Positions 46,262 to 58,340 of a stretch of DNA of 64,000 bases are shown here, piece after piece. Made by a program: the position numbers and the translations under genes. Every line of letters starts with the position of its first letter. The stretch's first letter is position 1. Source of the DNA: Rehmannia glutinosa (taxonomy: Eukaryota; Streptophyta; Magnoliopsida; Lamiales; Orobanchaceae). The stretch spans positions 98,129 to 162,128 of the forward strand of contig JABTTQ020003024.1 of NCBI GenBank assembly GCA_016081115.2, written 5' to 3'. Under the pieces are notes generated by a model that saw only the letters and a list, made by a program, of their open reading frames with translations, had not been told where the DNA came from and did not search any database.

Positions 46262-46792
46262 ATCCCCACATGAATGAAAATAAATGCATATGAGTATGCG
46301 AGACACTAAGAGAATTCAAGCGGAAAGCTATTGCATCGGGAGAGGTAGCTTGTGGCTTTGAACCTTCCTTAGTGGAATATTATCAGTTTACTAGGCGGCA
46401 TGTGACGCGATGTCTTGAAGCTGTTGTTTGTTTATGTAAACCAAACAACAAACATCCACACAACATTTTTCCTAACACCATTTGGTTCTCATGGTTGTGT
46501 CCATTTTGTACTGGACAACATCTTGATTCATAAGTGTTTATTTGAAAGCGATCGTCTTCATACTTATATAGGTGATCTCCTATTAAGAGTATCCTACCAT
46601 ACTCCACTTCTTTAAAGTATAGGAATCATTAAAAGTTTATAACTTAACCTCACCATATTCAGCAGGTTTATAACATGCTCCAAGTGTTTATCCGAATATT
46701 TATAACTTAGTTGTCCCATTGAACCAAGGTCTTGGGATCTCCAATTCACTTTACCGCTATGAACACTCTTATTTTGTGGATTTTAAGCCCAT

Positions 46793-49518
46793 TCATTTCG
46801 ATAAGCAGTGTACTTGATCTCTATTCAAACCTTTAGTTAACGGATTCGCTAGGTTTTCTTTCAATTTCACATAATCGATTGTAATAACCCCATTTGAGAT
46901 CAGCGCTACAGTGGTGTTATGTCTTTGACGTATATGTCGAGACTTACTATTGTACATACTATTTTGAGCCCTTCCTATAGTCGACTGACTATCACAATGT
47001 ATCATGATTGCAGCCACCGGCTTAGGCCAGCAATGAATATCCTCTAAAAAGTTACGAAGCCATTCCGCTTCTTCACCAGCTTTATCCAAAGATATAAACT
47101 CTGATTCCATCGTGGATCGAGCTATACACATTTGTTTAGAGAATTTCCATGACACCGCTCCACCACCAATAATAAAAACATAACCACTAGTGGACTTGGA
47201 ATCGTTTGAGTCAGATATCCAATTAGCATCATTGTATCCTTCTAATACAGTTGGATATCTCGAGTAATGTAATCCTTAATTTAAGGTGAGTCTTAAATAC
47301 CTAAGAACCCTTATCAATGCCTTCCAATGGTCATTTCCAGGATTACTCGTAAATCTATTTAATTTATTAACTGCGTAGGAAATATCCGGGCGTGTGCAGT
47401 TTGTTACATACATTAGACTGCCAATAATCCAAGAATATTCTAGTTGAGATACAGGCTCACCCTGATTTTTAGCTAAGTGTAAGCTTAAATCAACAGGCGT
47501 TTTAGCTAGAGGATTGTCATAAGCAATTAACTTTCGAAGTACTGTCTCAGTATAATCAGACTGTGATAAAACAAGTCCATCAGATGTTTTAGAGATTTTA
47601 ATTCCCAGAATAACTTCTGCTACACCCATATCTTTCATATAAAAATATTTGGTCATTATTTTCTTAGTATTCATGATTATATCATGATTACTACCCATAA
47701 TTAGCATGTCGTCAACTTAGAGACAGACAATCACATAAGCATTAGGCGTGTCTTTAATGTAAACGCATTTATCACACTCGTTAATTTTGAAACCATTTGA
47801 CAGCATAGTTCTGCCAAATTTTCCGAGCCATTGTTTTGGGGCTTGCTTAAGGCCATACAATGACTTAATGAGTTTGCACACCTTCTTCTATTGCCCAGGA
47901 GCAACAAACCCTTTGGGTTATTCCATGTAGATTTCCTCTTCTAATTCACCATTTAGAAAAGCCGTTTTCACATCTATTTGGTGTATCTCAAGGTTATGCA
48001 ATGTTGCAATAGCAATGAGAACTCTAATAGATGTGATTCTTGTCACAGGTGAATACGTATCAAAGAAATCAAGGCCATCTCTTTGTTTAAATCCCTTAGC
48101 TACTAATCTGGCCTTGTATTTATCAATAGTTCCATCAGCTTTATATTTCATTTTAAGGATCCACTTGCATCCTAAAGGTTTATTTCCTGGTGGGAGATCT
48201 ACCAACTCCCTAGTATGATTTTGCATAATGGAATCTATCTCACTATTAATAGCTTCTTTCCAGAATGGAGCTTCTGGACTGGACAATGCTTCACCAATTG
48301 TCCTTGGTTCATTTTCTAACACATAAGTCAGAAAATCTGGACCAAAAGACTTAGTTATTTTGGCCCTTTTACTGCGTCTTGGTTCTTCATCACTTTTATG
48401 ATCACCATCAGCAGTATCACGTGTTCTTTTGCCAGAATTAGCTTCTTTCCTTTCTTGACAAAGAAATACGTCTTCGAAAAATACAGCATTCCTTGTTGTA
48501 CCTTCTTGTACACCTGGAAATGCTTATTTGTGAACTAAAAATTGATATGCACTACTGTTATTTGCATATCCAATGAAAATGCAATCGATCGTTTTAGGCC
48601 CTATCTTGACTTGTTTTGGCTTAGGTATTTCTACTTTAGCCAAACACCCCCATACTTTCAGGTATTTGTAAGAAGGTTTTCAACCTTTCCATAACTCATA
48701 CGGAGTTTTATCTTTATTTTTGTGTGGTATTTTGTTAAGAATGTGGTTAGCCAAGAGAATTGCTTCCCCCCACAAATTCTGAGGTAAACCCGAATTTATC
48801 AAAAAAGCATTCATCATCTCTTTCAGAGTTCGGTTTTTGCGTTCAGCAATACCATTTGATTGTGGGGAATAAAGAGTTGTCGTTTGATGAATGATACCAG
48901 AATCTGAGTAAAATTCATCAAAAGGAGCTCCATATTCTCCACCTCTATCACTTCGAATTATCTTAATTCATTTGATAAGTTGATTTTCAACCTCATTCTT
49001 ATAGCTTTTAAAAGCTTCTAAGGCCTCATCTTTACTTCTTAAAAGATATACATAACAATATCTTGTACAATCATCGATAAAAGTAATAAAATACTTTTTC
49101 CCACCTCTAGTTTGCACAAACTTTAAATCACATATATCACTGTAAATTAACTCTAGAGGTTATGTTTCTCTTTCCACCAAGTGGAATGGTGTTTTGGCTA
49201 TTTTTGCCTCAACACAGATTTCACACTTGATGTGAATCTATTTTAAAGTTAGGTAGTAATTCCAAGTTTACTAACCTTTTCAAAGTGTTAAAATTCGCAT
49301 GTCCTAATCAAACATGCCATAAATTTGAACACTCGAGCAAATAAGAAGAAGCATTAATTTTATGGCTTTCAAAGTTTCGGTGTACACTCATTGCATTCAT
49401 TTTGAACAGTCCATTATCTAAGTACCTTTTCCCTATGAACTATCCATTTTCATTAGTACAAACTTTTGAGCCTCGAATATTAATCTAAACCCTGCCTTGA
49501 CCAACAATGATCCTGACA
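46793..49518 (-). pseudogene. pol: E6 pol: integrase, RT, RNase H, with stops
   Basis: Integrase (49500-48700) shows FIDDCTRYCYVYLL, SDRGGEYGAPFDEF and SPQSNGIAERKNRTLKE. RT at 48322-47276 has WILKMKYKADG, DVKTAFLNGELEEEIYME and LYGLKQAPKQW; the catalytic YVDD has lost its Tyr to a TAA at 47717-47719, leaving VDDM. RNase H ends at 46793 after RSTMESEFISLDKAGEEAEWL. Stops also occur in the integrase-RT linker near 48680 and 48532. The core is otherwise readable in one or two frames, so this copy is moderately old. Confidence 0.9.
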
Positions 49519-50491
49519 CTAAATATTCTGAATATCTGGAACATGAAGGACATCAATGAGGGTCAGCTCCTTGCCCGAGGTCATTTTCAGCACCACCTTG
49601 CCTAGACAGACAATTTCAGAAGTTGCATGATTTCCCATATATAACTTCCTTCCATTGATAGGAGTATACATTGAGAACATGTCTTTGTCGGAGCATATGT
49701 GGCGTGTAACACCTGTGTCCACCCACCATTCTCTCGGGTTATCCACCATGTAGCACCTGTTAGCTTCAAACACAACAGCCGAGAGATTAAGATCGGACAT
49801 ATCAATTGGTATTGATTTGTCCTCGGTCACATGCACCTGGTTCCGATTGGCTTTCTTAGGAAGACGGCAATCTTTAGCCTTGTGATTTGGCTTTCCACAG
49901 TTGAAGCAGTTCCCTTTGAACTTTTTAGCCTTCCCCTGTTTCTGACTATTCCCTGGGTGCTTCCTCTTCTTGCTAGCATTGGGATCCACCAAGTTTGCCT
50001 TTGCCTCCATTGGAAGCTTTCAAGACTTAATTTCAGACTTGCGATTGTCTTCTTCAATTCGCAATCTGACAATTAAATCTTCAAACCCCATCTCTTTCCG
50101 CTTATGCTTCAGGTAATTTTTAAAATCCTTCCACAGAGGCGGTAGCTTTTCGGTAATGGCAGCTACTTGAAAGGATTCACTCATAACCATTCCTTCTATA
50201 TCGTGCAGAATTATGAATTTCTTGAACCTGGCTGATCACCGTCTTGGTGTCAACCATCTTAAATTCTAGGAATTTCCCGACAACAAATTTCCTTGTACCA
50301 GCATCTTCCATTTTATACTTCTTCACTAAAGAGCTCCTGACTCTTTAGCAATCTTTCGAACAATACACATTATACAATGATGTGTTGTCGATCTGTTGAG
50401 AATGTAGTTCTGCATAGGAAAGTCGCTTTGACTCCAAGCATCGACGCCATTCTCTTGTCCTTATCAGTCTCCTCTTCGCCCACAGTTGGGG
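49519..50491 (-). pseudogene. gag: E6 gag C-terminal part and protease
   Basis: 50491-50011 has UBN2-type pieces (KMVDTKTVISQVQE, ITEKLPPLWKDFKNYLKHKR) with frame changes and a stop near 50015. The open part 50010-49519 has a Lys-rich linker, zinc knuckle CFNCGKPNHKAKDC and protease WWVDTGVTRHIC, with DVLHVPDIQN near the end. The gag upstream of 50491 is displaced by E7 to 63806. Confidence 0.87.
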
Positions 50492-50496
50492 CATCC
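50492..50496. repeat. E7 target duplication, left copy (CATCC)
   Basis: CATCC precedes the E7 end TGTCGAATCC. The right copy is at 63801-63805 after TTAACA. Confidence 0.88.
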
Positions 50497-51798
50497 TGTC
50501 GAATCCACAGGGAATAATTATCGAATTATCGCTAAGTACTATAATATAGTAGTCTAACTTTATTTAGAAATTCAATATTTGATGGAGTTGATTATACTAA
50601 AAATACCAAAACTAAATCAAGAATATGAAAATATCAATGAGTTTATCTAAATGATTAAATGAATTCTAGAGGTATGATGAATCTAGTTATCCCTTATGTT
50701 ATCAATATGGTTTATCAATCATCAATTACCAATTTATAAGTCAAGATTTCTACAATAATCATTCCCTCTCTCAAGTACCAAATGATTTTAGATTCAATTG
50801 GGAAATCAATATCTCTATAAAAATCACCAATTAAAATCTCAATAAAAGCTATGAATCTTGATAAAAGACTTCAAAGGATTCACAAATCTCTCAATTCCAT
50901 GAAATCCTAGGTTATGCTATTCCAAGGTCATGTATTCAATTACCTTTCTCAAGTGTCAAATCAAATACACCAAACAATCTAAATTATTGATCAAGTAATT
51001 TAGAAGCAATAGATCCAAATAGCACAAATAAATTGATAGATCCAGATTGACAAACCACAATCTCAAAACATAAGTTCAAACATAGATTACATCATTCCTC
51101 TAGAATTATAGAGTTTAGCTCATGATTAAAGAAAATGAATCCATGAAAATACAACAATACATCTTACAAGATATGAAGAAAGCAACAAAATAAGAACAAG
51201 AGTAGAGAGATCTTCTCTATTTCTAGATGATAGAAGCCTCCAATCTTCTTCTCCAAATTCTTCTCAAGATGCTCCAATCCTTCTTCCTTGTCTTGTAGCT
51301 ATTTTTCTTGTCTTCCCAAGGGTTTCAAGATACCCTAATTTCAAGCCCCAAGGCTAGTATATATAGTCCACAAAAATCCAAGAAAGGGGTAGGTGAGCCT
51401 GGGAAATTCTGCCCCGGGCGCTGCGGCGCCAGGGCGCATAATGGATGGCTGGGCGCCATCAATCACGTAGGCAACTTACCGCCCGGGCGCTGCAGTGCCG
51501 GGTGTTGGGCGCTGCAGCGCCCACATGCATGCTCCCCACCTGCATGCCCTGTCGCGGGCGCTGCAGCTCCCGCCCGTCCTTGGCCAAAGTGCGATTTTTT
51601 CCTTCTTTATACGCGATTTCTTCTTTCTTCGAGCCATTTTTCATCGTTTTCTTCATTTCTCGGCTACCAAATCTGTATTGACTCTACATTGACACTAATT
51701 GAAATAAATTGGACTCTGACGACTCTAAAAACACCCAAAAATAAAACCAAATTCTAATCTAAAATACTCAAATTAGTTGGTAAAATACCAATTTAACA
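50497..51798 (-). repeat. E7 3' LTR
   Basis: 1302 bp on the plus strand from TGTCGAATCC to ATTTAACA. At 51410-51580 it is GC-rich with inverted words such as GGGCGCTGCAGCGCCC. It ends 61 bp earlier at its outer (U5) end than the 5' LTR does at the primer site; see findings. Confidence 0.9.
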
Positions 51799-54700
51799 AA
51801 TACCCCCAAACTTAAGCTATTGTTTGACCTCAAACAATTATAACTCCAAAATGAAAGACAAACAATGCAACAACACAAGCAACTACAAAACTCCATAAAC
51901 CAATAAAATTTGTCTAAAACCTCATTTCACTATCAATCAAGCATGCATTTTAACATTGTGATCAAATGTGTTGAGTATTCATGAAAATTCCGTTTACATT
52001 ATTCAAATTGATTTACGCAATCAAACGTTATCAAGATGATCCACTTCTAAGTATCAAAAGATAATGACTATCGGATTCCATAGGATTGTTATTCACACTA
52101 ATCTCCACTAATGTAGGTTAATATAACACAAGGATCAATAGGACTTTCAAAGCTTGTAATGTGGCTTAGGGTCGGGTAGGAAAATTTAGGATTAAGTGGC
52201 TCAACTCACCTAAACACAAAATTATCTCTTCAACTCCAATTGCCAAACAAAATGGCTACCTTCACTTTTGTTGAATTTTCAATTATTCTCCTTTACGAGC
52301 CTCTATTTTCAACACATTTTTTTCCGAAACCCCAAACTTGATCTTTTGCATATTTGAACACATGGGGTTTCATATTTTCTTTTTCTCGGCAACTTCATGC
52401 GAGTGAACATCTACCTTACTTATCACATCCTCCTCAACCTTTAATCATTTTGTGTGTATGAGTGATGGGTAATTAGGATTTTCACATGTAAGCTCAAGGT
52501 AAAAGATTGGTTGCCAAAGAACAGGTTTAATAGGCTCAAAAGGGGACACTAGTGAAATTATATCGTACAAAGGTAGTCATTTTGGCTCTAGCTTATTCAA
52601 AGATGGCCTAAATCATTTCCTTATGTTATTTCACCTAGGATTTCGCCTCAATTAGTGATCAAACAAGTTCTAGAATCTGGTGGGATCATACAAGCAACAC
52701 TCAACTTCATTAATCATTTTCAAATAAGTTAACAGAATTATGCATGAATATGAAATTAATGAAGCAAAATATAGATCACCACTTAAAAGCATGCTCTCGT
52801 GATCAACAAATCTACTTAGTCATGCAGTTCTATAGTTCAACAAACTACCCGACTCGACTCAACTCGATTTTTTTGTTTTTGTCACGACTCTGCCACGACT
52901 CAAAAGACACAAATACAGATCACAACCCCCCAAACTTAAATTGAACATTGTCTCAATGGAGAGTGAGAAAACTTTCCGATGGCGGGGCGCCTAGGACTCC
53001 TCATCGGAGTCGTGTGGTGAAAAATGAGCAATAGGACCGGTGGTGGTGGTATTGGGGGCTGGGCTGCGGGTGTGTCGGCTATATATCAGGCAAGTACTCG
53101 GTTGTGCTCATTCTCATATTCTTCTCGTGTCAGCTACGTGGCGTTGCTCACTACAAAAGCCCTTCTCAATTCTCGCTTCGCGAACTAGTGCGTACGAAGG
53201 GTTGTTAACGTGATGTGAGCGTCTAGAACGAGAACGTCTTCTTCCGCCCCGGATGGAGCATCGATATACGTGGTTGGGCATGAGTATCGGGCTCGATAGT
53301 GGTAGAGCAAATTTGGGATCAAGAATATATCCCGCCTTTGGATTAGGCACACCGCTTTGCCCACTCGTCATAAGAAGCAATAGTAGCCGAATCTATAGGT
53401 CCCTTAGGATTTTCCAACGGCTCGGGCTATCCCACTTAACACCGCTCTTTTTGCATAACCCACAAATTAAACTCGGTAAGATTAGTCCCCTTTGTTTTTG
53501 GGGTTTAGCATTTTGTGATAAAGGGACGTTGAAATAATTACTGCTGGGTCGAATTGTATGTCAGTAACTATTGCATATAGAAGATGGGCTCGTTCCTTAG
53601 TTACATCACTGACATGCTTGGTTGGTATCAAATTGTTGCATATGAAGTGGTACCAAGCTCGCCCATATCGACTAAGACTCGTGTGCGGAAAAGCAGTAGC
53701 ACCTCCCACAACTTTTATATGACGTACCACAGTTCCAGGCTGACATAAGGTATTACAAATCTCATCCATACTCGGTGGTTGCGAGATAAATTCGACATAC
53801 GGTGAGTGATCCACCTCCGGGAGTCCATAATATTCATGATCAAATAACCTTTAGTACACAATGATGACAAGAATCAAATGCCTAGGTGTAATATTTTTCA
53901 TTGAGACATTTTAACAAACACCTTGTAGGCATATATGCAAAGAAGAGAGGAACACTAAATTTGAAATTCAATTCATGCCCATTTTTCAACACTACCCAAT
54001 TCAAGAATTTATCAAGAATTTATCAAGAATTTCGAAATTATCAAGAATTATGAAAATTCCCACATTTTTAACCTAAGCTTGAAAATTTGAAGAAAATTGG
54101 TGTACAATTGAAGCTCACTTACCCAATTGATGAAGAAGATGAATTTGATGATCAACTTGTTCAATTGCCCACTTGAATGATGTTAAAGTGAATGCTAGGT
54201 GGGATTTTTGTAGAAGAAAGCAAGATGAGGTGTGAGGGTATGTGTGTGTTGTGTTTTAAAACACAAGGCTGCAAACAACCTTAATTAGCTCCACGGACAG
54301 TATTTGCGTGGTAATAGGACTAGGGACGGTATTTACTGCAGGCCTTAGCATGCCTTAAAAATTTTTTTTTGTCGTCATTGTCAATAGTCGGTATTTCGAC
54401 ATTTTTTATTCGCCAATTTTTTTTTATCTAAAATTTAAAATCACAATCTAATTAAAAATTTAAAATCACACACAAATTAATTCACACAAAAATCACACCA
54501 AAATTCAAATAAATACACACCAAACAAAAAATAAATAAAATAAAATAAAATAAAATCACACAAAAAATTTGATCACACAAAAAACACTTGGGTTGCCTCC
54601 CAAGAAGCGCTAAATTTATAGTCTTTAGCCGGACTCAACTATTCGGGCTCAAAAAATTTCATCACCAAGTGGAAGATTTAAAACCTTCCTTACTTCGTTC

Positions 54701-55199
54701 CCGAAATAATGTTTCAATCATTGTCCATTCACTTGGAACAATTCCCATCGTTCCTCTTAACTCGACGGCACCATATGGAAACACACGTTCAACCCAAACG
54801 GTCCAGGACCATCGTGATTTGAGTTTACCGGAAAGAGTTTCAATCGAGATTGAACAATAATACTTGTTGGCGGGTAAGAATTCACGCCGCAAAATCATTT
54901 GATCATGCCATTTTTTTGTTTTTTCTTTATACATTTTGGCATTTTCATATGATTCTTGACGAAATTCTTGCATTTCGTTTAATTGAAGTAATCGGTTTTC
55001 AGGCCTCTTTCAAGTTAAAATTCAATTTCTTAATTGCCCAATAAGCTCGATGCTCAAGTTCACTAGGCAAATGACACGCTTTACAAACACCAATCGATAT
55101 GGTGACATACCAATGGGTGTTTTATAAGCCGTCGCGATAAGCCCACAAAGCATCATCGAGCTTTTGTGCCCAATCCTTTCGATTAAAACTCACTATTTT
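51799..55199 (-). other. E7 post-pol region with two polypurine-like tracts
   Basis: The tract next to the LTR reads TTAAGTTTGGGGGTATT (51799-51815, minus strand); a second similar tract TTTAAGTTTGGGGGG lies at 52926-52940. The motif shared with Sirevirus copies is at 53896-53930. The pol C-terminus extends into 54590-55199 in shifted frames (REFLPANKYYCSISIETLSG, typical after integrase). A post-pol frame remnant is listed separately. Confidence 0.7.
53120..53814 (-). pseudogene. E7 post-pol (Athila ORF) remnant
   Basis: The open part 53814-53482 includes TSLSRYGRAWYHFICNNLIP, then TKHVSDVTKERAHLLYAIV; stops and shifts follow to 53120. The pattern of an aromatic WYxFI segment, then NLIPTxH, then a hydrophobic LLYAI helix matches my memory of the 'putative plant transposon protein' group found after pol in Athila-type elements. 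No signal peptide or membrane anchor is visible. Function unknown. Confidence 0.6.
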
Positions 55200-56396
55200 T
55201 TAAAGAATTTGTTTCACTTCACGATTGGAAATTTCGGCTTGACCATTAGATTGAGGATGGTAACCAAGCGCAATCTTATGGCGCACACCAAATTTAGCAA
55301 GAAGGTTATTAAATAAATTATTACAAAAATGCGTACCTTCATCACTTACAATAGCTCGAGGTGTACCAAACCGAGTGAAAATATGCTTGTGCAAGAATTT
55401 GAGTAATACCTTAGCATCATTCGTTGGTGTAGCAATCGCCTCAACCCACTTGGAGACGTAATCAACCGCAAGCAAAATGTACAAATTTCCATAGGACGCG
55501 GGAAATGGCCCCATAAAGTCAATACCCCATACATCAAACAACTCCACCTCCATTATGTTTGTCAAAGGAAGCTCATGACGTCGTGAAATATTACAAACCC
55601 TTTGGCATCGATCAGAAGTCTTCACAAAAGCATAACAATCCTTGAATAATGTTGGCCAATAAAAACCAGATTGTAGTACCTTTGCAGTTGTTCGGGTTGG
55701 CCTGAAATGTCCCCCGTAAGATGAGGAATGACAATGCTGGACAATCTCTCCAATTTCTTCCTTAGGAACATAACGGCGAATGATAGAATCAGCGCATCTT
55801 TTGAACGATGTGAGATCATCCCACAAATAAGACTTAACATCATGTAGGAATTTTTTGTTTTTGTGTGAAGTCAAGTCCGGTGGCAAAACTCCTCCCGCGA
55901 GGTAATTAACAAAATTTGCGTACCAAGGTAATGATGTCTCGGCATGCATAATTTGTTCATCAGGAAATGATTCTTTTATTGGGCTTTCAATCACCTCGTG
56001 CGGTTGCTCAAGGTGGGATAGATGGTCGGCAACCACATTTTCACTTCCTTTTTTATCCCGAATCTCAATATCAAATTCTTGCAAGAGCAAAATCCATCGA
56101 ATTAACAGAGGTTTTGCATCCTTTTTGGAGAAAAGATATCGGATTGCCGCATGATCCGTATAAATAATCACCTTTGTACCCACCAAGTAAGCTCGGAATT
56201 TATCAAATGCAAAAACTACCGCCAACATCTCTTTTTCCGTGGTGGTGTAGTTTTGTTGGGCATTGTCCATGGTCCTGCTTGCATAGTAAATTGCTTTAAA
56301 AATTTTGTCTCGCCTCTGACCAAGAACGGCACCCACTGCATGATCACTTGCATCGCACATAAGCTCAAATGGTTGAGCCCAATCCGGCACTATCAT
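55200..56396 (-). pseudogene. pol: E7 RNase H and integrase
   Basis: An open 398-codon stretch. RNase H has FELMCDASDHAVGAVLGQR, YTTTEKEMLAVVFAFDKFR and IYTDHAAIRYL. A linker with NVVADHLSHLE follows. Integrase has a zinc-binding region around HCHSSSYGGHF and CQRVCN, then a core with VWGIDFMGPFP, IVSDEGTHFCN and GYHPQSNGQAEISNRE, giving the D-D-E set. The stop at 55200 falls just after the catalytic Glu region, and related sequence continues in other frames. Upstream RT is broken. Confidence 0.93.
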
Positions 56397-57162
56397 AATC
56401 GGAGCTGAAACGAGTGCCTTTTTTATCTGTTCAAATGCCTGTAAACACGACTCATCAAAGCAAAAGATAGCATCTTTTTCAAGGAGATTACAAAGTGGTT
56501 TAACAATTTTTGAAAAATCTTTTATAAATCTCCTATAAAATCCTGCATGCCCTAAAAAGCCACAACTTTCGCCCTGTCAACTTCCAAACCTGTACAAGAA
56601 ATACGATGCCCAAGTACAATCCCTTCTTTGACCATAAAGTGACATTTTTCCCAATTAAGTACAAGATTAGTTTCCTCACAACGTTGCAAAACCAGAGATA
56701 GTTATGCAAACAATGTTCAAAAGAAGTACCAAAAACAGAAAAATCGTCCATAAAAATCTCCATGATTTCCTCAACCATACCATGAAAAATCGCTATCATA
56801 CACCTCACGAAAAGTAGCGGTGCATTACATAATCCAAATGGCATCTGCGAAATGCAAAAGTACCATATGGACATGTAAAAGTAGTCTTTTCTTGATCTTC
56901 GGGGCAATGGCGATTTGATCGCACTCGAATAGCCATCAAGAAAACAATAGTATTCGTAACCTTGCCAACTTTGTCAACATTTGATCAATAAAGGGGAGGG
57001 GAAAATGATCCTTACGAGTAGCTTTATTCAATTTCCTATAATCAATACATACTGCCATCGCCATCGTGTGACGGTTCGTGTAGAAATTAATTCATTGTTA
57101 TCATTTTTCTCACTTGTCATACCTCCTTTTTAGGAACAACTGTCTTAGGACTCACCCATGAA
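56397..57162 (-). pseudogene. pol: E7 reverse transcriptase, broken
   Basis: The best open stretch is 56907-56533 with MPFGLCNAPLLFVRCMIAIF and catalytic FMDDFSVFG (56743-56754 encodes FMDD), wording usual for Athila. Stops and frame changes occur on both sides, including the start of RT, where the match to protease-RT linker ends at 57163. Later pieces such as GHAGFYRRFIKDFSKI link to the RNase H frame at 56396. Confidence 0.88.
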
Positions 57163-58340
57163 CTATCGAAATGGCATAAATGATACTGCTTTTAGCCACT
57201 TTAAAACCTCATTTCTCACAACTTCTTTCATTGCGGGATTAAGTCGTCTTTGATGCTCAATAGATGGTTTATAAGATTCTTCCATTAAAATTTTGTGCAT
57301 TACAATGGAAGGACTTATACCTTTCAAATCAAAAATATACCAACCCAAAGCCGACTTATGTTCACGAAGCACACGCAACAACTTATCCAATTCGGGTGAA
57401 GATAATGAAGCAGAAACAATTACCGGGTAAGTTTTATCTTTTCCCAAAAATGCATATTGAAGATGTACCGGAAGTTCCTTTAGTTCTAAAGTACCTTTCA
57501 GAATATTTTCAATATTGACATTTTCTAATGTTTCTTTTTGTTTTTCTTTTATAATTTCTTTAGCCTCAAGGGAAAGAATAAACTCAAGCAAATCAATATC
57601 ATCATTATCTTCCTCATCACATTTCATTATTGAATTAATCAAACAATGTTCTAACGGATCTTTTAAATCTTGTTTTATAACTTCCGTTTGATCACATTGT
57701 TCGATCGTATCAATAAAATGACATGTGTGAGGTGCTTCTTGAAATTTCATTGCTTTATAAATGTTAAACAGTACCTCATCATCATTTACCCGTAATGTTA
57801 ACTCTCCTCGTTGCACGTCAATTAGAGCTCGTCCTGTTGCTAGAAAAGGTCTTCCAAGAATCAATGGCATTTCATGATCTTCTTCCATATCCAATACCAC
57901 AAAGTCCGCCGGAAATATGAATTTATCCACTTTGATCAACACATCTTCAATCACTCCTCTTGGGTAGGTGAGTGATCTATTGGCTAATTGCAATGTGATG
58001 GTGGATGGCGTTATTTCTCAAGGCCAAGTTTCTGAAAGCAGGATAACGGCATAAGATTAATGCTAGCACCTAAATCACAAAGAGCCTTATTAAAATAAGA
58101 ATCACCAATAGTGCAAGGGATAGTGAAACTCCCGGATCTCTTAATTTTTGTGGTAGCTTTCTTTGTAAAATGGCGCTACATTCTTCGTGAGATTGACCGT
58201 CTCGTATGCCTCCAACCTTCTCTTTTCGACATCACATCCTTCATGAATTTTGCATAGTTTGGCATTTGCTCAAGTGCATCGGCAAAAGGGATGTTGATGT
58301 GAATTTTCTTGAATATTTCAAAAACTTGGAAAATTGCGCG
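57163..58340 (-). pseudogene. pol: E7 protease and linker
   Basis: The retropepsin active site is at 58065-58076 (DLGA; the catalytic Asp codon is 58074-58076) within ALCDLGASINLMP, in the part broken by frame changes. The open frame 57993-57163 continues with DVLIKVDKFIFPADFVVLDM and MPLILGRPFLATGRALID, the second conserved protease element. An acidic linker leads to RT. Typical of Athila/Tat. Confidence 0.88.
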
